DNA of 34,104 nt from Coriobacteriaceae bacterium (GCA_019421015.1 JAHZGC010000001.1:72120-106223); one strand, 5' to 3'. Positions 1 through 7,341 are shown, counted from the stretch's first letter. Notes: generated by a model from the letters alone, not told the origin. Translations and numbers: made by a program.

Positions 1-65
1 TGCCGGCACTAGATCCTGGCGCCCGTTGAAGAAGGCGAGCGATCCGGATTCTGGGTTCGGCCCCA

Positions 66-630
66 ATGCCATCAACTTAAGGGCCCGAGGATAGCAGTTG
101 GCGGCGCCGGGCGCATCCGGCGGGCAGCCTCCTGACGGTGCGGCAGCCGCCCTTCGCGAGGGCGCCGCAGCGCCGGGCATCGCCGTCCGGGCGCCCCGGT
201 GGGGCCAGCCCGAAGCAGGGGCCGCCCTGCGGCCCGAGGCGAAGCGCGAGAAGTCGCCCGCCTCGGCGCAGAAGGCCAGGGCGCACGCGAACCCCACCCC
301 CTTGAGCCACCGCGCCGCGTCCACGGCCGGGGTCGACGAGTCTCACCCCTCTGAGCTACTGCGCGTGCGGGGCGTCTCACATTCTTGCCGCCCGCCCGAC
401 GTCGTCTTCGACCTCCGAATGAGGTTGACCTGGGGCTGCCGGTCCGGGTCTCCCTGGCCTCGCGCGCCGAGAGCGCGGCGCCGACAGGGTCGGTGGTCGA
501 GGAACTGAAGGGCTTCCTGATATCGGTGCGACCGGGCCGCGGGTACGGCCTCACCGGGTTGAACGGCGTCTTCAGCGTCGTGTCGCTGCGCGACGCATGA
601 GAGGGTGTTTTGACGACCAGGGCCCTTAAG
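66..630 (+). mobile_element. Relic of an insertion sequence (family not identified)
   Basis: The left edge (from 66) carries ATGCCATCAACTTAAGGG, which matches 16 of 18 bases of the inverted complement of the sequence ending at 2719. The right edge (607-630) carries GTTTTGACG, a G/C-rich stretch and CCCTTAAG, and is repeated in direct orientation at 2685-2709. Between them the plus strand has only short open frames. One of them (about 385-600) ends just before the right edge, where the last codons of a transposase would lie, but I do not recognise its family. The segment is probably the deleted remnant of one IS whose terminal repeats survive. No functional gene is claimed here. Confidence 0.5.
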
Positions 631-893
631 GAAACCCTGATTAATCCCCTGCCCGTGATGCTGCGCATGTACATCGTCTCCGTGGTCTACAACCTCTCCG
701 ACCGCGCCTGCCAGGACGAGCGCGACGGCTCGGCCTCGGTCGGGTCGTTCGTGGGGCTCGGGGAGCGCGGCGCGAGGGTGTCGAGGGGGACGATCGTCGA
801 CGCGACGTTCGTCGAGGCCCCGTCCTCGACCAAGAACGCCTCGGGGTCCCGGGACCCGGAGGCCCGCCAGGGCAAGAAGGGCAACGCCTGGCA

Positions 894-896
894 CTT
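894..896. repeat. Target-site duplication CTT (partner at 2214-2216)
   Basis: CTT immediately precedes the left terminal repeat and CTT immediately follows the right one. Collapsing the two copies rejoins the IS5 transposase reading frame without a gap, which fixes the element boundaries to the base. Confidence 0.9.
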
Positions 897-969
897 TGAA
901 CTGTATCGTTTTTTCGGACACCGCCAGGAGAGGTAAAGTGGGAGAGCCACTTCAGAGAGGGGATCCGAG

Positions 970-1278
970 ATGACGGGAGACCACGCGGCCGGAAGGCCGT
1001 ACCCCGAGCAGTACCGCAAGGACACCGCCGACTTCGTGCTGGCGAGCGGCAGGACGATCAGGGAGTGCGCGAAGGAGCTGGGCCTGAACGACAAGACGCT
1101 CTCCAACTGGGTCGTGGACCGCAAGAGGGAGCTGGGCGTGGCCGGCACCGCGAGGCTCAAGCCCGCGGAGGACGCCGACCCCGAGCTCGCCGCCGCCCGC
1201 AAGAGGATCAGGGAGCTGGAGCTCGAGAACGATTTTTTAAGAAAGGCGGCCGCCTACTTCGCGAGGGGGCTGGCGTAG
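970..1278 (+). CDS. IS3-family transposase OrfA (helix-turn-helix subunit)
   Basis: The 102-residue protein has the OrfA layout. A helix-turn-helix around residues 20-50 (YRKDTADFVLASG, then IRECAKELGLNDKTLSNWV) should bind the element ends. A leucine-zipper-like tail follows (residues about 70-95, with ARKRIRELELENDFLRKAAAY). In this family OrfA acts as DNA-binding partner and regulator, and becomes the N-terminus of the active OrfAB fusion after a -1 frameshift. The start at 970 is preceded by GAGAGGGGATCCGAG, a plausible ribosome site. The stop lies 39 bases downstream of the slippery heptamer, so the normal product ends soon after it. Confidence 0.92.
   Translation: MTGDHAAGRPYPEQYRKDTADFVLASGRTIRECAKELGLNDKTLSNWVVDRKRELGVAGTARLKPAEDADPELAAARKRIRELELENDFLRKAAAYFARGLA
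1233..1239 (+). other. Programmed -1 frameshift site TTTTTTA
   Basis: In the orfA frame the codons read GAT TTT TTA AGA, so the heptamer T TTT TTA has the X XXY YYZ form of canonical -1 slippery sites. Slipping back one base continues as TTT TTT AAG AAA into the orfB frame, which stays open to 2189. The position, at the end of the OrfA leucine-zipper coding region, is where IS3 elements fuse OrfA to OrfB. A stimulatory downstream structure was not worked out. Confidence 0.8.
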
Positions 1279-1295
1279 GCGACCGGTACGCGCTC

Positions 1296-2189
1296 ATGTG
1301 GCGGGAGCGGGGGAACTACCCCGTCTCGACGATGGCTCGCCTTCTGGGCGTGTCCCGGTCCGGGTATTACTCGTGGGTGTCCGCCGGGGGGCCAGCCGAC
1401 CCCCTGGCCGGCCTCAAGGACGTGGCGATGGGGCTTTGGGAGGGCAGCGGCGGCACGTTCGGCTGGAGGCGCGTCAAGGCCGAGCTGCCGCCCGAGTGGG
1501 CGGGCTCGAGCGGCTACTCGGTGAGGAAGAGCATGCGCGAGCTGGGCATACGCGGGCACCGGCCGGGGTCCAGGAAGCGCACGACGGTGCAGGACCCCGG
1601 CGCCCCCGCCCGCCCCGACCTGGTCCGCAGGCGCTTCGACCCGCCCGTGCCCACCACGGTGCTCGCCGGCGACATAACCTACCTCAGGACCGGCGAGGGG
1701 TGGCTGTACCTGGCGGCCGTGATCGACCTGGCCACCCGCATGGTCGTGGGCTGGTCGTTCTCCGCCCGGATGGACGCGGGCATCTGCGTGGCGGCCCTCG
1801 AGATGGCCAAGAGGCGCGGCTACGTGGCCGGAGGGGCCGTGTTCCACAGCGACCGGGGAAGCCAGTACACCAGCGCGCGGCTCGCCGAGTGGGCGGCGGC
1901 CAACGACGTGAGGCTCTCGGTGGGCAGGACCGGCTGCTGCCGGGACAACGCGGTGGCCGAGAGCCTGTGGGCGAGCCTGAAGAACGAGATGTACCACCGA
2001 AGGACCTTCGCCACCCGCGAGGAGGCCAAGTTCGCCTGCATCGACTGGATCGAGAGGTTCTATAACCGCTCCAGGCCTCACTCCTCGATCGGGTACAGGC
2101 GCCCGGCGGAGCTGATGGAGGAGTTCATGCGGAGGATGGAGGACATGTTCGAGAGAGAGTCGGAAAAGGAGAGTTACCTGGCGGCGTAG
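1296..2189 (+). CDS. IS3-family transposase OrfB (DDE integrase core; also made as OrfAB)
   Basis: This is the catalytic part of the IS3 transposase, with the rve-type RNase-H fold. An N-terminal HTH_21-like region (LLGVSRSGYYSW and following) is followed by the catalytic core: first Asp in GDITYLRT, with WLYLAAVIDLATRMVVGW after it; second Asp in FHSDRGSQYTS; and Glu in RDNAVAESLWASLKNEMY. The C-terminus has the usual FYNRSRPHSSIGYRRPAEL. The frame extends upstream of 1296 into the orfA overlap, so the main functional product is expected to be a frameshifted OrfAB running from 970 to 2189. The ATG at 1296 is only the first in-frame start after the orfA stop. The gene ends 24 bp before the right element edge, and no inactivating change is visible. 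Confidence 0.92.
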   Translation: MWRERGNYPVSTMARLLGVSRSGYYSWVSAGGPADPLAGLKDVAMGLWEGSGGTFGWRRVKAELPPEWAGSSGYSVRKSMRELGIRGHRPGSRKRTTVQDPGAPARPDLVRRRFDPPVPTTVLAGDITYLRTGEGWLYLAAVIDLATRMVVGWSFSARMDAGICVAALEMAKRRGYVAGGAVFHSDRGSQYTSARLAEWAAANDVRLSVGRTGCCRDNAVAESLWASLKNEMYHRRTFATREEAKFACIDWIERFYNRSRPHSSIGYRRPAELMEEFMRRMEDMFERESEKESYLAA

Positions 2190-2578
2190 TGTCCGAAAAC
2201 TTGACACAGTTCACTTCGGCTACAAGGCGCACGTGGGCGTGGGCCGACTCGGGCTGCACCGGCGTCGCCAGGAGGCCCGAGGTCGCCTCCGACCCCGCGC
2301 TCTCCCGGGTCGCCTGGCACGTGGCGGCCGGGAGGTCCAAGGTGGCGGAGGCGGACCTCCCCTTCGAGAGGGCCCTGTCGAGCGTGCGCTCCCGGGTCGA
2401 GCGCCCCCTCCGCGTGCTGAAGGACCTCTTCGGGGTACGCAAGGTCCGCTGCCGGGGCCTCGCCAAGGCCGCGCGCCTGGTGGCCGTGGCCCTCGCCCTG
2501 GCGAACCTCCTGCTCGCCCGCAGGACCTCCAGGCGCTGCCTGGCCCCGCAGGCAGGTTCCTGTTAGTCGGATGACAGC

Positions 2579-2595
2579 GGCCCCCTTCGGGGGCC
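2579..2595 (+). terminator. GC hairpin after the IS5 transposase remnant
   Basis: A perfect 7-bp stem (GGCCCCC and GGGGGCC) closes a TTC loop 12 bases after the stop of the IS5 3' fragment. No T-run follows, so it is a hairpin that might attenuate transcription rather than a clear intrinsic terminator. Confidence 0.4.
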
Positions 2596-2684
2596 CGGGC
2601 CTAATGTATAGACCAAGACCTCAAGAAGCCAAACCAGCTGTAATGGGTTTAAGGGGCGCCTGGTACCGGTACGGCCGCACCCTC

Positions 2685-2719
2685 GTTTTGACGCCCTGGG
2701 ACCCTTAAGTTAATGACAT
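2685..2719 (+). repeat. Second IS right-end repeat, inverted partner of 66-83
   Basis: GTTTTGACG at 2685-2693 followed by CCCTTAAGTTAATGACAT repeats the relic end at 607-630 in direct orientation and extends further. Its complement pairs with the left edge at 66-83 (16 of 18 bases). It therefore looks like the outer right end of the same kind of element, and the whole block 66-2719 may have arisen by insertion and recombination between related ISs. Confidence 0.5.
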
Positions 2720-3071
2720 CGGAGCGTGCCCCTACTCTTCCGAGCGCACTTCTTGGCGCGTTACAAATCGACATTTGACAAAAACAAATTTTGATCCTAT
2801 CCTGTATTTATCATCTGGCGAGGTACCAATGGAAGGTGGCTACAGGTGATGACTCTTTTTACACTCGAAAACGCTTCATAAATGGGTGCAGCTTTTTTCT
2901 TTCGGAAGAAGTGGCGATTAACAATACGAATAGCAATGACTCATGTTGACGAACATCTGCGGCTCTCGACAAAAAGGGAGGTGTAGCGCTAGATCAGAAG
3001 TGGAGACATCAGTGCTTGTTGTCTAGTGGGGGTTGTGAAAAACGATTTCGTGGCCGATACGAGGTGGTTCT
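2720..3071. other. Gene-free, AT-richer spacer downstream of the IS cluster
   Basis: About 350 bp between the IS remnants and the lipoprotein gene. Base composition is clearly more AT-rich than the surroundings. I see a good promoter (2775-2803), a dyad ATGTTGACGAACAT at 2943-2956 and a six-codon ATG frame at 2829, but no convincing gene. The composition suggests material acquired separately from the chromosome backbone. Confidence 0.5.
2775..2803 (+). promoter_or_regulatory. Sigma-70-type promoter (TTGACA, 17 bp, TATCCT)
   Basis: A consensus -35 box TTGACA at 2775-2780 is followed after exactly 17 bp by TATCCT at 2798-2803. It points toward the lipoprotein gene at 3072, which would give a leader of about 260 nt, or toward an unrecognised short transcript in between. 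Confidence 0.5.
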
Positions 3072-3479
3072 ATGAGAGTGTTGTTGCCAGCGCTTCTTAT
3101 TGCCGTCGTGCTCGTTTCGACGGCCGGGTGTAAAACCAACTCTACCGAAGAAACTTCGGATAAGGATCGGCGCCCTCCGGCTTCGGCCGTCTCGTGGCCA
3201 ACGAATGGGGAGGGACTGACCTACGGGTCTGAGTCGGACGTGTCATGGGAGGGACTGGTTAGCGAGGAGGACTTGGCGTCCCATTATCCCCAGCTAATCA
3301 GGGTGGTCTGCGATGACGGCATAACCGAGGGCTACGTCTACTATGATGACCTGTACGGAGGGGATATGCCGACGGATCCGGAAGAGCGGGCCGAATGGGT
3401 GCGGTCGGGAGCGAACCACAAGGTGATCACCGTCTACGAAGTCGACGGTCGGACTGTTGTTGGGACGTTTGCCGTTTAA
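3072..3479 (+). CDS. Small exported lipoprotein of unknown function
   Basis: The 135-residue product begins with a lipoprotein signal peptide: MR, a hydrophobic core (LLPALLIAVVLV) and a lipobox ending STAGC, with the lipidated Cys at residue 20. The mature part starts with a polar linker rich in Thr, Glu, Asp and Pro. A compact acidic domain follows, containing CDDGITEGYVYYDDLYGGD and a C-terminal strand-rich stretch (HKVITVYEVDGRTVVGTFAV). It should be anchored on the outer face of the membrane. I do not recognise the domain. A ribosome site (GAGGTGG) lies upstream. The gene stands alone between an AT-rich spacer and a convergent ATPase gene. Confidence 0.75.
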   Translation: MRVLLPALLIAVVLVSTAGCKTNSTEETSDKDRRPPASAVSWPTNGEGLTYGSESDVSWEGLVSEEDLASHYPQLIRVVCDDGITEGYVYYDDLYGGDMPTDPEERAEWVRSGANHKVITVYEVDGRTVVGTFAV

Positions 3480-3608
3480 GCAGGGAGGCGAATGTGCCAC
3501 TGGCCCCGGGAGCGAGCTTGGGGGCCGTGATAGACAAGACGGCGGGAACGGTTGCGCGCCCGCGCTGCCTGGGGGGAAGCCCCTGGGTCCAGCGGGCGCG
3601 TTGCGTTG

Positions 3609-4706
3609 CTAGCCGTGCCGCTCCGCTAGGTACTCCCGCATATACGGCAGGGCGAACCCCACATGCCCGCGGCGTTCTTCTTCGATGATGCCCTGTTCCA
3701 AGAGGCGCCCCTTATATACGCGGGCGTGGGACGTCGATTTGTCCAGGCGTGCGGCAATGTCGGCTATGGAGCTTTCCCGCTCGTCCGCGAGCATGGCGAG
3801 CAGGAAGTCGAGATCTCCGTTCGAGAGTTCCCGATAGGTCGCATCGAGCACGCTGTCCTCGAAATCCGAGCGCGCAAGCTCCACGGCGTCGCGCGCATTG
3901 CGCCCGGTGATGGTGTCGCCCGTGGCCTCGTCCCATAGCTGAAAGCCAACGAGCTGCATCATATAGGGAAAGCCGTTGATCGCCGATACCGCCAGGCGCA
4001 GCGCCTCCTCTTCGATGTTGCGCCCTTGATCTTCTATAGTCTTGCGCAGGGCGGTAGCGACCTCGGTGTCGGAGATACGTTCCAAACGGTGCTTCTTTGC
4101 CCGACGGAAAAACGAGACCGCCTCGTTGCTGACGAGTGCCGACACGTGGCTCGGCAGGCCGGCCATGAGCAGGGCCACCTTGCGTTCTTCGCGGACGAAG
4201 TGCTGAAAGGCGGAGGCGAACTGAATCATCTCGTCCACATCGGCGCGCACCTCGTCAACGGTGATGAGCAGCCCGACCCCTTGCTCGTTGAGGGGCTGGA
4301 TGATGCTGGTCATGCGTAGGCGCCATGTTTCTGTCGCCGGACTTAGGTGCTCCCATTCGGCTCCGATAACCTGGCCGATCGACAGCGAGGTAAGGTGCGC
4401 GCAATCGGGCGGCTCGATGAAGTTCAGTGCCGCAACGGCCGCCTGGCCTGCGATTTCATCGAGCATGCCGGGAACGGCGGAGACGTTGGCCGAGACCCAG
4501 CCATACTCGCCGGCGGCATTAGAAAGGTACGACAGCAGCGCCGTTTTGCCGGTGCCGCGTGCTCCGACGAAGATCGAGCACAGATTGGGGTCGGCTGCCT
4601 CCGAATCGAAGGCCCTCTCGATGCCGTTGATCACCCGCTCGCGCCCTGCCATAAACGGGGGAATGCGCCCGAACATGGGGGTAAATGGGTTGGGGTGTCG
4701 GTTCAT
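3609..4706 (-). CDS. AAA-type ATPase with C-terminal winged-helix (Orc1/STAND-like)
   Basis: The 365-residue cytoplasmic ATPase opens with FMAGRERVINGIERAF, a typical lead-in to the P-loop. It has Walker A GARGTGKT (residues about 48-55) and Walker B LLITVDE, in which the usual D/E pair is present. A helical lid follows (HRLERISDTEVATALRKTIED, then NGFPYMMQLVGFQLWD), as in Orc1/Cdc6-like and STAND ATPases. The last ~80 residues read as a winged helix (DLDFLLAMLADERESSIADIAARL and onward), which suggests DNA binding or regulation. GGGAGG precedes the ATG. It has no partner gene nearby, so its client is unknown. Similar orphan ATPases occur next to mobile elements, and this one lies close to an IS cluster. 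Confidence 0.85.
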   Translation of the reverse strand: MNRHPNPFTPMFGRIPPFMAGRERVINGIERAFDSEAADPNLCSIFVGARGTGKTALLSYLSNAAGEYGWVSANVSAVPGMLDEIAGQAAVAALNFIEPPDCAHLTSLSIGQVIGAEWEHLSPATETWRLRMTSIIQPLNEQGVGLLITVDEVRADVDEMIQFASAFQHFVREERKVALLMAGLPSHVSALVSNEAVSFFRRAKKHRLERISDTEVATALRKTIEDQGRNIEEEALRLAVSAINGFPYMMQLVGFQLWDEATGDTITGRNARDAVELARSDFEDSVLDATYRELSNGDLDFLLAMLADERESSIADIAARLDKSTSHARVYKGRLLEQGIIEEERRGHVGFALPYMREYLAERHG

Positions 4707-4809
4707 GGCGTGCCTCCCTCAAAATACCGCGGGCGTCAGACTAACCGCGCTGCCTTGGTAAACCACTGCAGCATAGTATGACCCTTTCCTAGGCCGCCCC
4801 ACGCTGAGT

Positions 4810-4866
4810 TTTATCTTTTTTGCGCCCCTTTACTTTTTTTGCGCTTCTTTATCTTTTTTGCGCTTG
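4810..4866. repeat. Three tandem 19-bp T-rich repeats
   Basis: Three consecutive 19-bp units (4810-4828, 4829-4847, 4848-4866) share the pattern TTTA(T)CTTTTTTGCGC plus a three-base tail. They stand out against the GC-rich background. They lie about 100 bp upstream of the ATPase start (minus strand), between it and the end of the secreted-protein gene. They may bind a regulator or form a bent region; function is unknown. Confidence 0.8.
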
Positions 4867-4930
4867 CGTCCCCATCGTCGGCGTCCTTTTGAGGATTGTT
4901 ATAGGGTACCTCGCAGAATCGCTGTCGATT

Positions 4931-4965
4931 GCCCCGGGGCTGCCGACCGTCGGCGGCCCCGGGGC
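4931..4965 (-). terminator. Long GC hairpin downstream of the secreted-protein gene
   Basis: GCCCCGGGGC (4931-4940) pairs with its copy at 4956-4965, and TGCCGAC extends the stem against GTCGGCG, giving an almost loop-free 17-bp stem. It lies 37 bp past the stop of the minus-strand gene. No T-run is present on either strand, so termination is plausible but not proven. Confidence 0.4.
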
Positions 4966-5001
4966 CAGGTCGTTCGTTTTGGCCCTGTGGGCCGCCGGTC
5001 C

Positions 5002-6243
5002 CTACGCCAGTTCGATGCTGTAGTACGCCTGCTCCACGGCCTCGACCATCTCTTCGCTTGCGTCGAGCGTCACGATGGCGAGCACGGCGGTCAGCTGGTC
5101 GGGCTCGGGCTGCACGAGTCCGAGCAGGCCCACGAAGTCGCCGTCTTCGTCGGCCATGCCAAAGCTGTAGAGCACCACGTCGACGCCGCCGTCGGTAGTG
5201 AACTCGTCGGTGCTCACGGCCTCTGCGCCGAGCTGCTCGATGAGCGCCGCGGCGATGGCGTCGTTGGCGGCGCGGTCGGTCGGCTCGCCCTCGGTCAGGT
5301 CCGCGATGACGCCGAGCATCACGGTGTCGTCGGCATCGTACCAGGCAGGCTCGCTTGGGTCGGAGCTCTCGTCGTAAATCAGGGAGCTGGGCACGGTGAT
5401 CTTGATGCCGTCGACCTCGACGGTCTCGTCCTCGGTGGCCGCGGCAGGTGCGGGCGTTGCGGCGAGGCTGCTGCCGTTTGCGTCTTTGGGCGCCACGGCC
5501 ACGGACTCCTCGATGGCCGCGAGCTGGGAGGTGACCTCGTCGGTCATCTCGCCGCTGGCCGTGAGCTGGAGCATCACGATGTCGTCTTCGAGAACGACAA
5601 GGTATTGGCCGATGGCCAGGGGCTCGTCCATGACGGTGCCCTCGAACAGGTAGGAGTAGACCTGCTCGCCGCCGGGGAGCGCGGCCACGTCGGAGTCGGT
5701 CAGCTCGAGGCTGCCCACAGAGGCGTCGTCGGAGTCGGAGAGGCTCGCGACCATCTGCTCGGCCAGTTCGTCGAACAGGGCGGTGAGCTCGGCCTCGTCG
5801 GTGGGCAGCTCGGCGATGTCGCTGGCGCCCAAGCCCAGGGGCATGAGCGTCACGGCGACGTCCTCGTTGGGGGAGATGGCCATGACGAGTGCACCGCCGA
5901 GGTCGGCCACCGTGTAGTCGCTCGGCACCGTGACCTGCAGGCCGCCGGCGGTGACCGTCTGCTCCCGGTGTGCCTGCGTGCCCGTGGTGTCGGTGACCTT
6001 GCTTGCCGAGGCGGCACCGTCGGCGGGGGCATCGACGCTTGAGATGACCTCGGCCTTCTCGGCGGGCACCTCGGTGGCCTCTGCCTGCTCCTCCACGGCG
6101 TCGGCGGCCCCGGCGAGGGCGGCGAGGGGCCCCGAGCCCGAGCCGGCGGCAACGGCAAGGGCCGGCATGGCGAGGCAGGTGCCCGAAAGCATGAGCGAGG
6201 CGCAGACGGTGGCGGCGGTCGTGCGGCTAAAGGTCTTCTTCAT
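5002..6243 (-). CDS. Secreted protein with two related domains, unknown function
   Basis: I place the start at the ATG of MKKTFSRTTAATVC (6243) because GGAG precedes it; an in-frame extension further upstream lacks such a site. The 413-residue product has a Sec signal peptide (KK, hydrophobic core, ALA near residue 30) and an Ala/Glu-rich linker. Two domains of similar plan follow: one from GGLQVTVPSDYTVADL (about residues 100-260) and one from DGIKITVPSSLIYDE (about 290-413). Each starts with a strand of the form DG(I/L)x(I/V)TVPS and ends with an acidic stretch and helix (TSQLAAIEESVAV; EEMVEAVEQAYYSIELA), which points to an internal duplication. The protein is very acidic and presumably extracellular or wall-associated. 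No catalytic motif was seen. Confidence 0.8.
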   Translation of the reverse strand: MKKTFSRTTAATVCASLMLSGTCLAMPALAVAAGSGSGPLAALAGAADAVEEQAEATEVPAEKAEVISSVDAPADGAASASKVTDTTGTQAHREQTVTAGGLQVTVPSDYTVADLGGALVMAISPNEDVAVTLMPLGLGASDIAELPTDEAELTALFDELAEQMVASLSDSDDASVGSLELTDSDVAALPGGEQVYSYLFEGTVMDEPLAIGQYLVVLEDDIVMLQLTASGEMTDEVTSQLAAIEESVAVAPKDANGSSLAATPAPAAATEDETVEVDGIKITVPSSLIYDESSDPSEPAWYDADDTVMLGVIADLTEGEPTDRAANDAIAAALIEQLGAEAVSTDEFTTDGGVDVVLYSFGMADEDGDFVGLLGLVQPEPDQLTAVLAIVTLDASEEMVEAVEQAYYSIELA

Positions 6244-6517
6244 GGGGTGCTCCTTCGTGGCCCTTGCAAGCAGGAAGGCCGTTGTGGTGGACGTTCCGAG
6301 CAAACTGGCGCGGCACAAGCACAAATCATAGCAGTTCGTGCGCCTCGCGACGGTTCGCGCAGGGTGCGCCCCGTGCGATGCGCGCTGCGCCGTGCCGGTC
6401 TCGGTGTGTTTTGGAGACTACCCGCTTCACGCCGTGCACGATCGCGTGCGGCCCGGGTATCCATAGGCAAACGTCCGCACGTCGGGTGCGGCACACAGCG
6501 CGAGAAACGAGGAAGCC

Positions 6518-6700
6518 ATGGGAAGCTGCGGTTGCAACGCCAAGCAGGAGAAGCTGGACGAGCGTATGGTCGCCGAGGCCCAGGACCAGGTCGAGGGTGC
6601 CCAGGAGACGGGCGCGTTCCAGGAGGAGCTCTCCGCGCTGGTGGAGGAGGCGGCTTCGGACGCCCAGGAGGACTTTGACGAGGATCGCTGCGCCCGGTAG
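6518..6700 (+). CDS. Small acidic protein with an N-terminal CGC motif
   Basis: A 60-residue frame begins MGSCGCNAKQEKLDERM and continues as an Ala/Glu/Gln-rich, probably helical chain ending EDFDEDRCAR. A purine-rich site (GAGGA) lies upstream of the ATG. The Cys-Gly-Cys pair and the late Cys might bind metal or form a disulfide, but I recognise no family. The spacing suggests an independent gene. Short length makes this call moderate only. Confidence 0.5.
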   Translation: MGSCGCNAKQEKLDERMVAEAQDQVEGAQETGAFQEELSALVEEAASDAQEDFDEDRCAR

Positions 6701-6754
6701 ACAGTAGGGCGGTTTGAACAAGGCCCGGCGCTTCTCCAAAAAAGAAAACCAAGG

Positions 6755-6783
6755 TTTACTTTATGCCCGCACCCTGGTATAGT
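6755..6783 (+). promoter_or_regulatory. Promoter for the DUF454 gene, with a possible operator just downstream
   Basis: TTTACT (6755-6760) and TATAGT (6778-6783) are separated by 17 bp. Immediately after, at 6791-6810, two similar 10-bp halves occur in tandem (GTTAACCTAA, GTTATCACTT), covering the expected start of transcription. That position suits a repressor site. Which regulator would bind is unknown. Confidence 0.55.
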
Positions 6784-6854
6784 GCTTAAAGTTAACCTAA
6801 GTTATCACTTAGCCGTTGCGGCCTACTAGCCGCCCAGCCCTATGGGAGAAGCCC

Positions 6855-7301
6855 GTGCAACCTGCCGACTGCCCCGTGACCGACTGTCCCGCCGTCCCTG
6901 TCGTCTCGAGCGACGTACCCGCCCGCCCGCTTGCTCACCTGCTGTGGGGGGCTGCCGGGTTTGCCAGCTTCGGCCTCGGCGCACTGGGGGCCGTGTTGCC
7001 TGTTTTGCCCACCACGCCCTTCCTGCTGCTGGCGGCCTTTTGCTTTGCCCGCAGCTCCGAGCGGCTCGACGCCTGGTTCAAGGGGACCGCGCTGTACAAA
7101 AAGGTCCTCGCCGGCTACGTGACCAAGCGCGCCATGACCGTCAAGGCCAAGCTCGCCGTCGTCGTGCCGGCCAGCGCGGTAATGGCCGTCGGTTTTGCGC
7201 TCATGGGCGCCGTCCCGGTGATGCGCGTCGTGCTGGCGGTCGTGTGGGTGGCCCACATCGTCTACTTTGGATTCGTGGTTAAGACGGAGCGCGCACAGTA
7301 G
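6855..7301 (+). CDS. DUF454 (YbaN-like) inner-membrane protein
   Basis: I take the GTG at 6855 because GGGAG precedes it by a normal distance; an upstream TTG would add 13 residues. The 148-residue product has a short polar N-terminus, then a hydrophobic hairpin with the family signature LGALGAVLPVLPTTPFLLLAAFCFARSS. A short amphipathic segment (RLDAWFKGTALYKKVLAGY) and two more membrane segments follow (AVVVPASAVMAVGFALMGAV; VVLAVVWVAHIVYFGFVV). DUF454 proteins are small membrane proteins of unsettled function. A strong promoter lies upstream. The CydDC-like exporter gene follows 230 bp later on the same strand. Confidence 0.85.
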   Translation: MQPADCPVTDCPAVPVVSSDVPARPLAHLLWGAAGFASFGLGALGAVLPVLPTTPFLLLAAFCFARSSERLDAWFKGTALYKKVLAGYVTKRAMTVKAKLAVVVPASAVMAVGFALMGAVPVMRVVLAVVWVAHIVYFGFVVKTERAQ

Positions 7302-7341
7302 GTCCGTTCCGGCCCCATGGAGTATAGTGCCACAAAAAGTT

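Larger units (their letters stand above)
897..2213 (+). mobile_element. IS3-family insertion sequence (1317 bp)
   Basis: The ends are inverted repeats: positions 897-921 begin TGAACTGT and end TTTTCGGACAC, and 2189-2213 is the matching complement with about 21 of 25 bases identical. The element is flanked by CTT at 894-896 and again at 2214-2216, a 3-bp target duplication as is usual for IS3 elements. It carries overlapping orfA and orfB with a -1 slippery site between them. All parts look intact, so the element may still be mobile. It sits inside the IS5-family transposase pseudogene. Confidence 0.93.
610..2566 (+). pseudogene. IS5-family transposase pseudogene, split by an IS3 element
   Basis: Two pieces of one IS5-family DDE transposase flank the inserted element. 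The left piece (about 613-896) reads LPVMLRMYIVSVVYNLSD, then GTIVDAT, PSSTKN, a RDPE-like stretch and KKGNAWHF. The right piece (about 2214-2566) resumes GYKAHVGV, then shifts frame into WADSG, RRPE, SRVERPLRVLKDLFG and KVRCRGLAK. Removing the insertion and one target copy restores GNAWHFGYKAHVGV exactly. Beyond the insertion the gene is decayed. The N-terminus is missing. The stretch between FVGL and the GTIVDAT motif is too short by comparison with the family, so an internal deletion is likely. A second deletion after KAHVGV throws the 3' part out of frame. It cannot encode an active enzyme. Confidence 0.85.

Noticed and set aside
1..72. Minus-strand open frame running off the left edge (starts MALGPNPESG)
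   Set aside because: Only 24 codons are visible, the ATG lies in the IS relic edge, and no ribosome site or family was recognised.
98..508. Plus-strand open frame of 136 codons in the IS relic
   Set aside because: Composition looks like a GC-rich non-coding frame (Ala/Arg/Pro-rich), and it has no recognisable motif.
2829..2849. Six-codon ATG frame downstream of the promoter at 2775
   Set aside because: Too short to distinguish from chance and without a clear ribosome site.
4858..6042. Long plus-strand open frame opposite the duplicated-domain secreted protein
   Set aside because: The minus-strand product has a signal peptide, a ribosome site and repeated domains; the plus-strand product does not.
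7323..7328. TATAGT as a promoter for the CydDC-like gene
   Set aside because: No acceptable -35 hexamer at normal spacing; kept only as a note in the element A entry.
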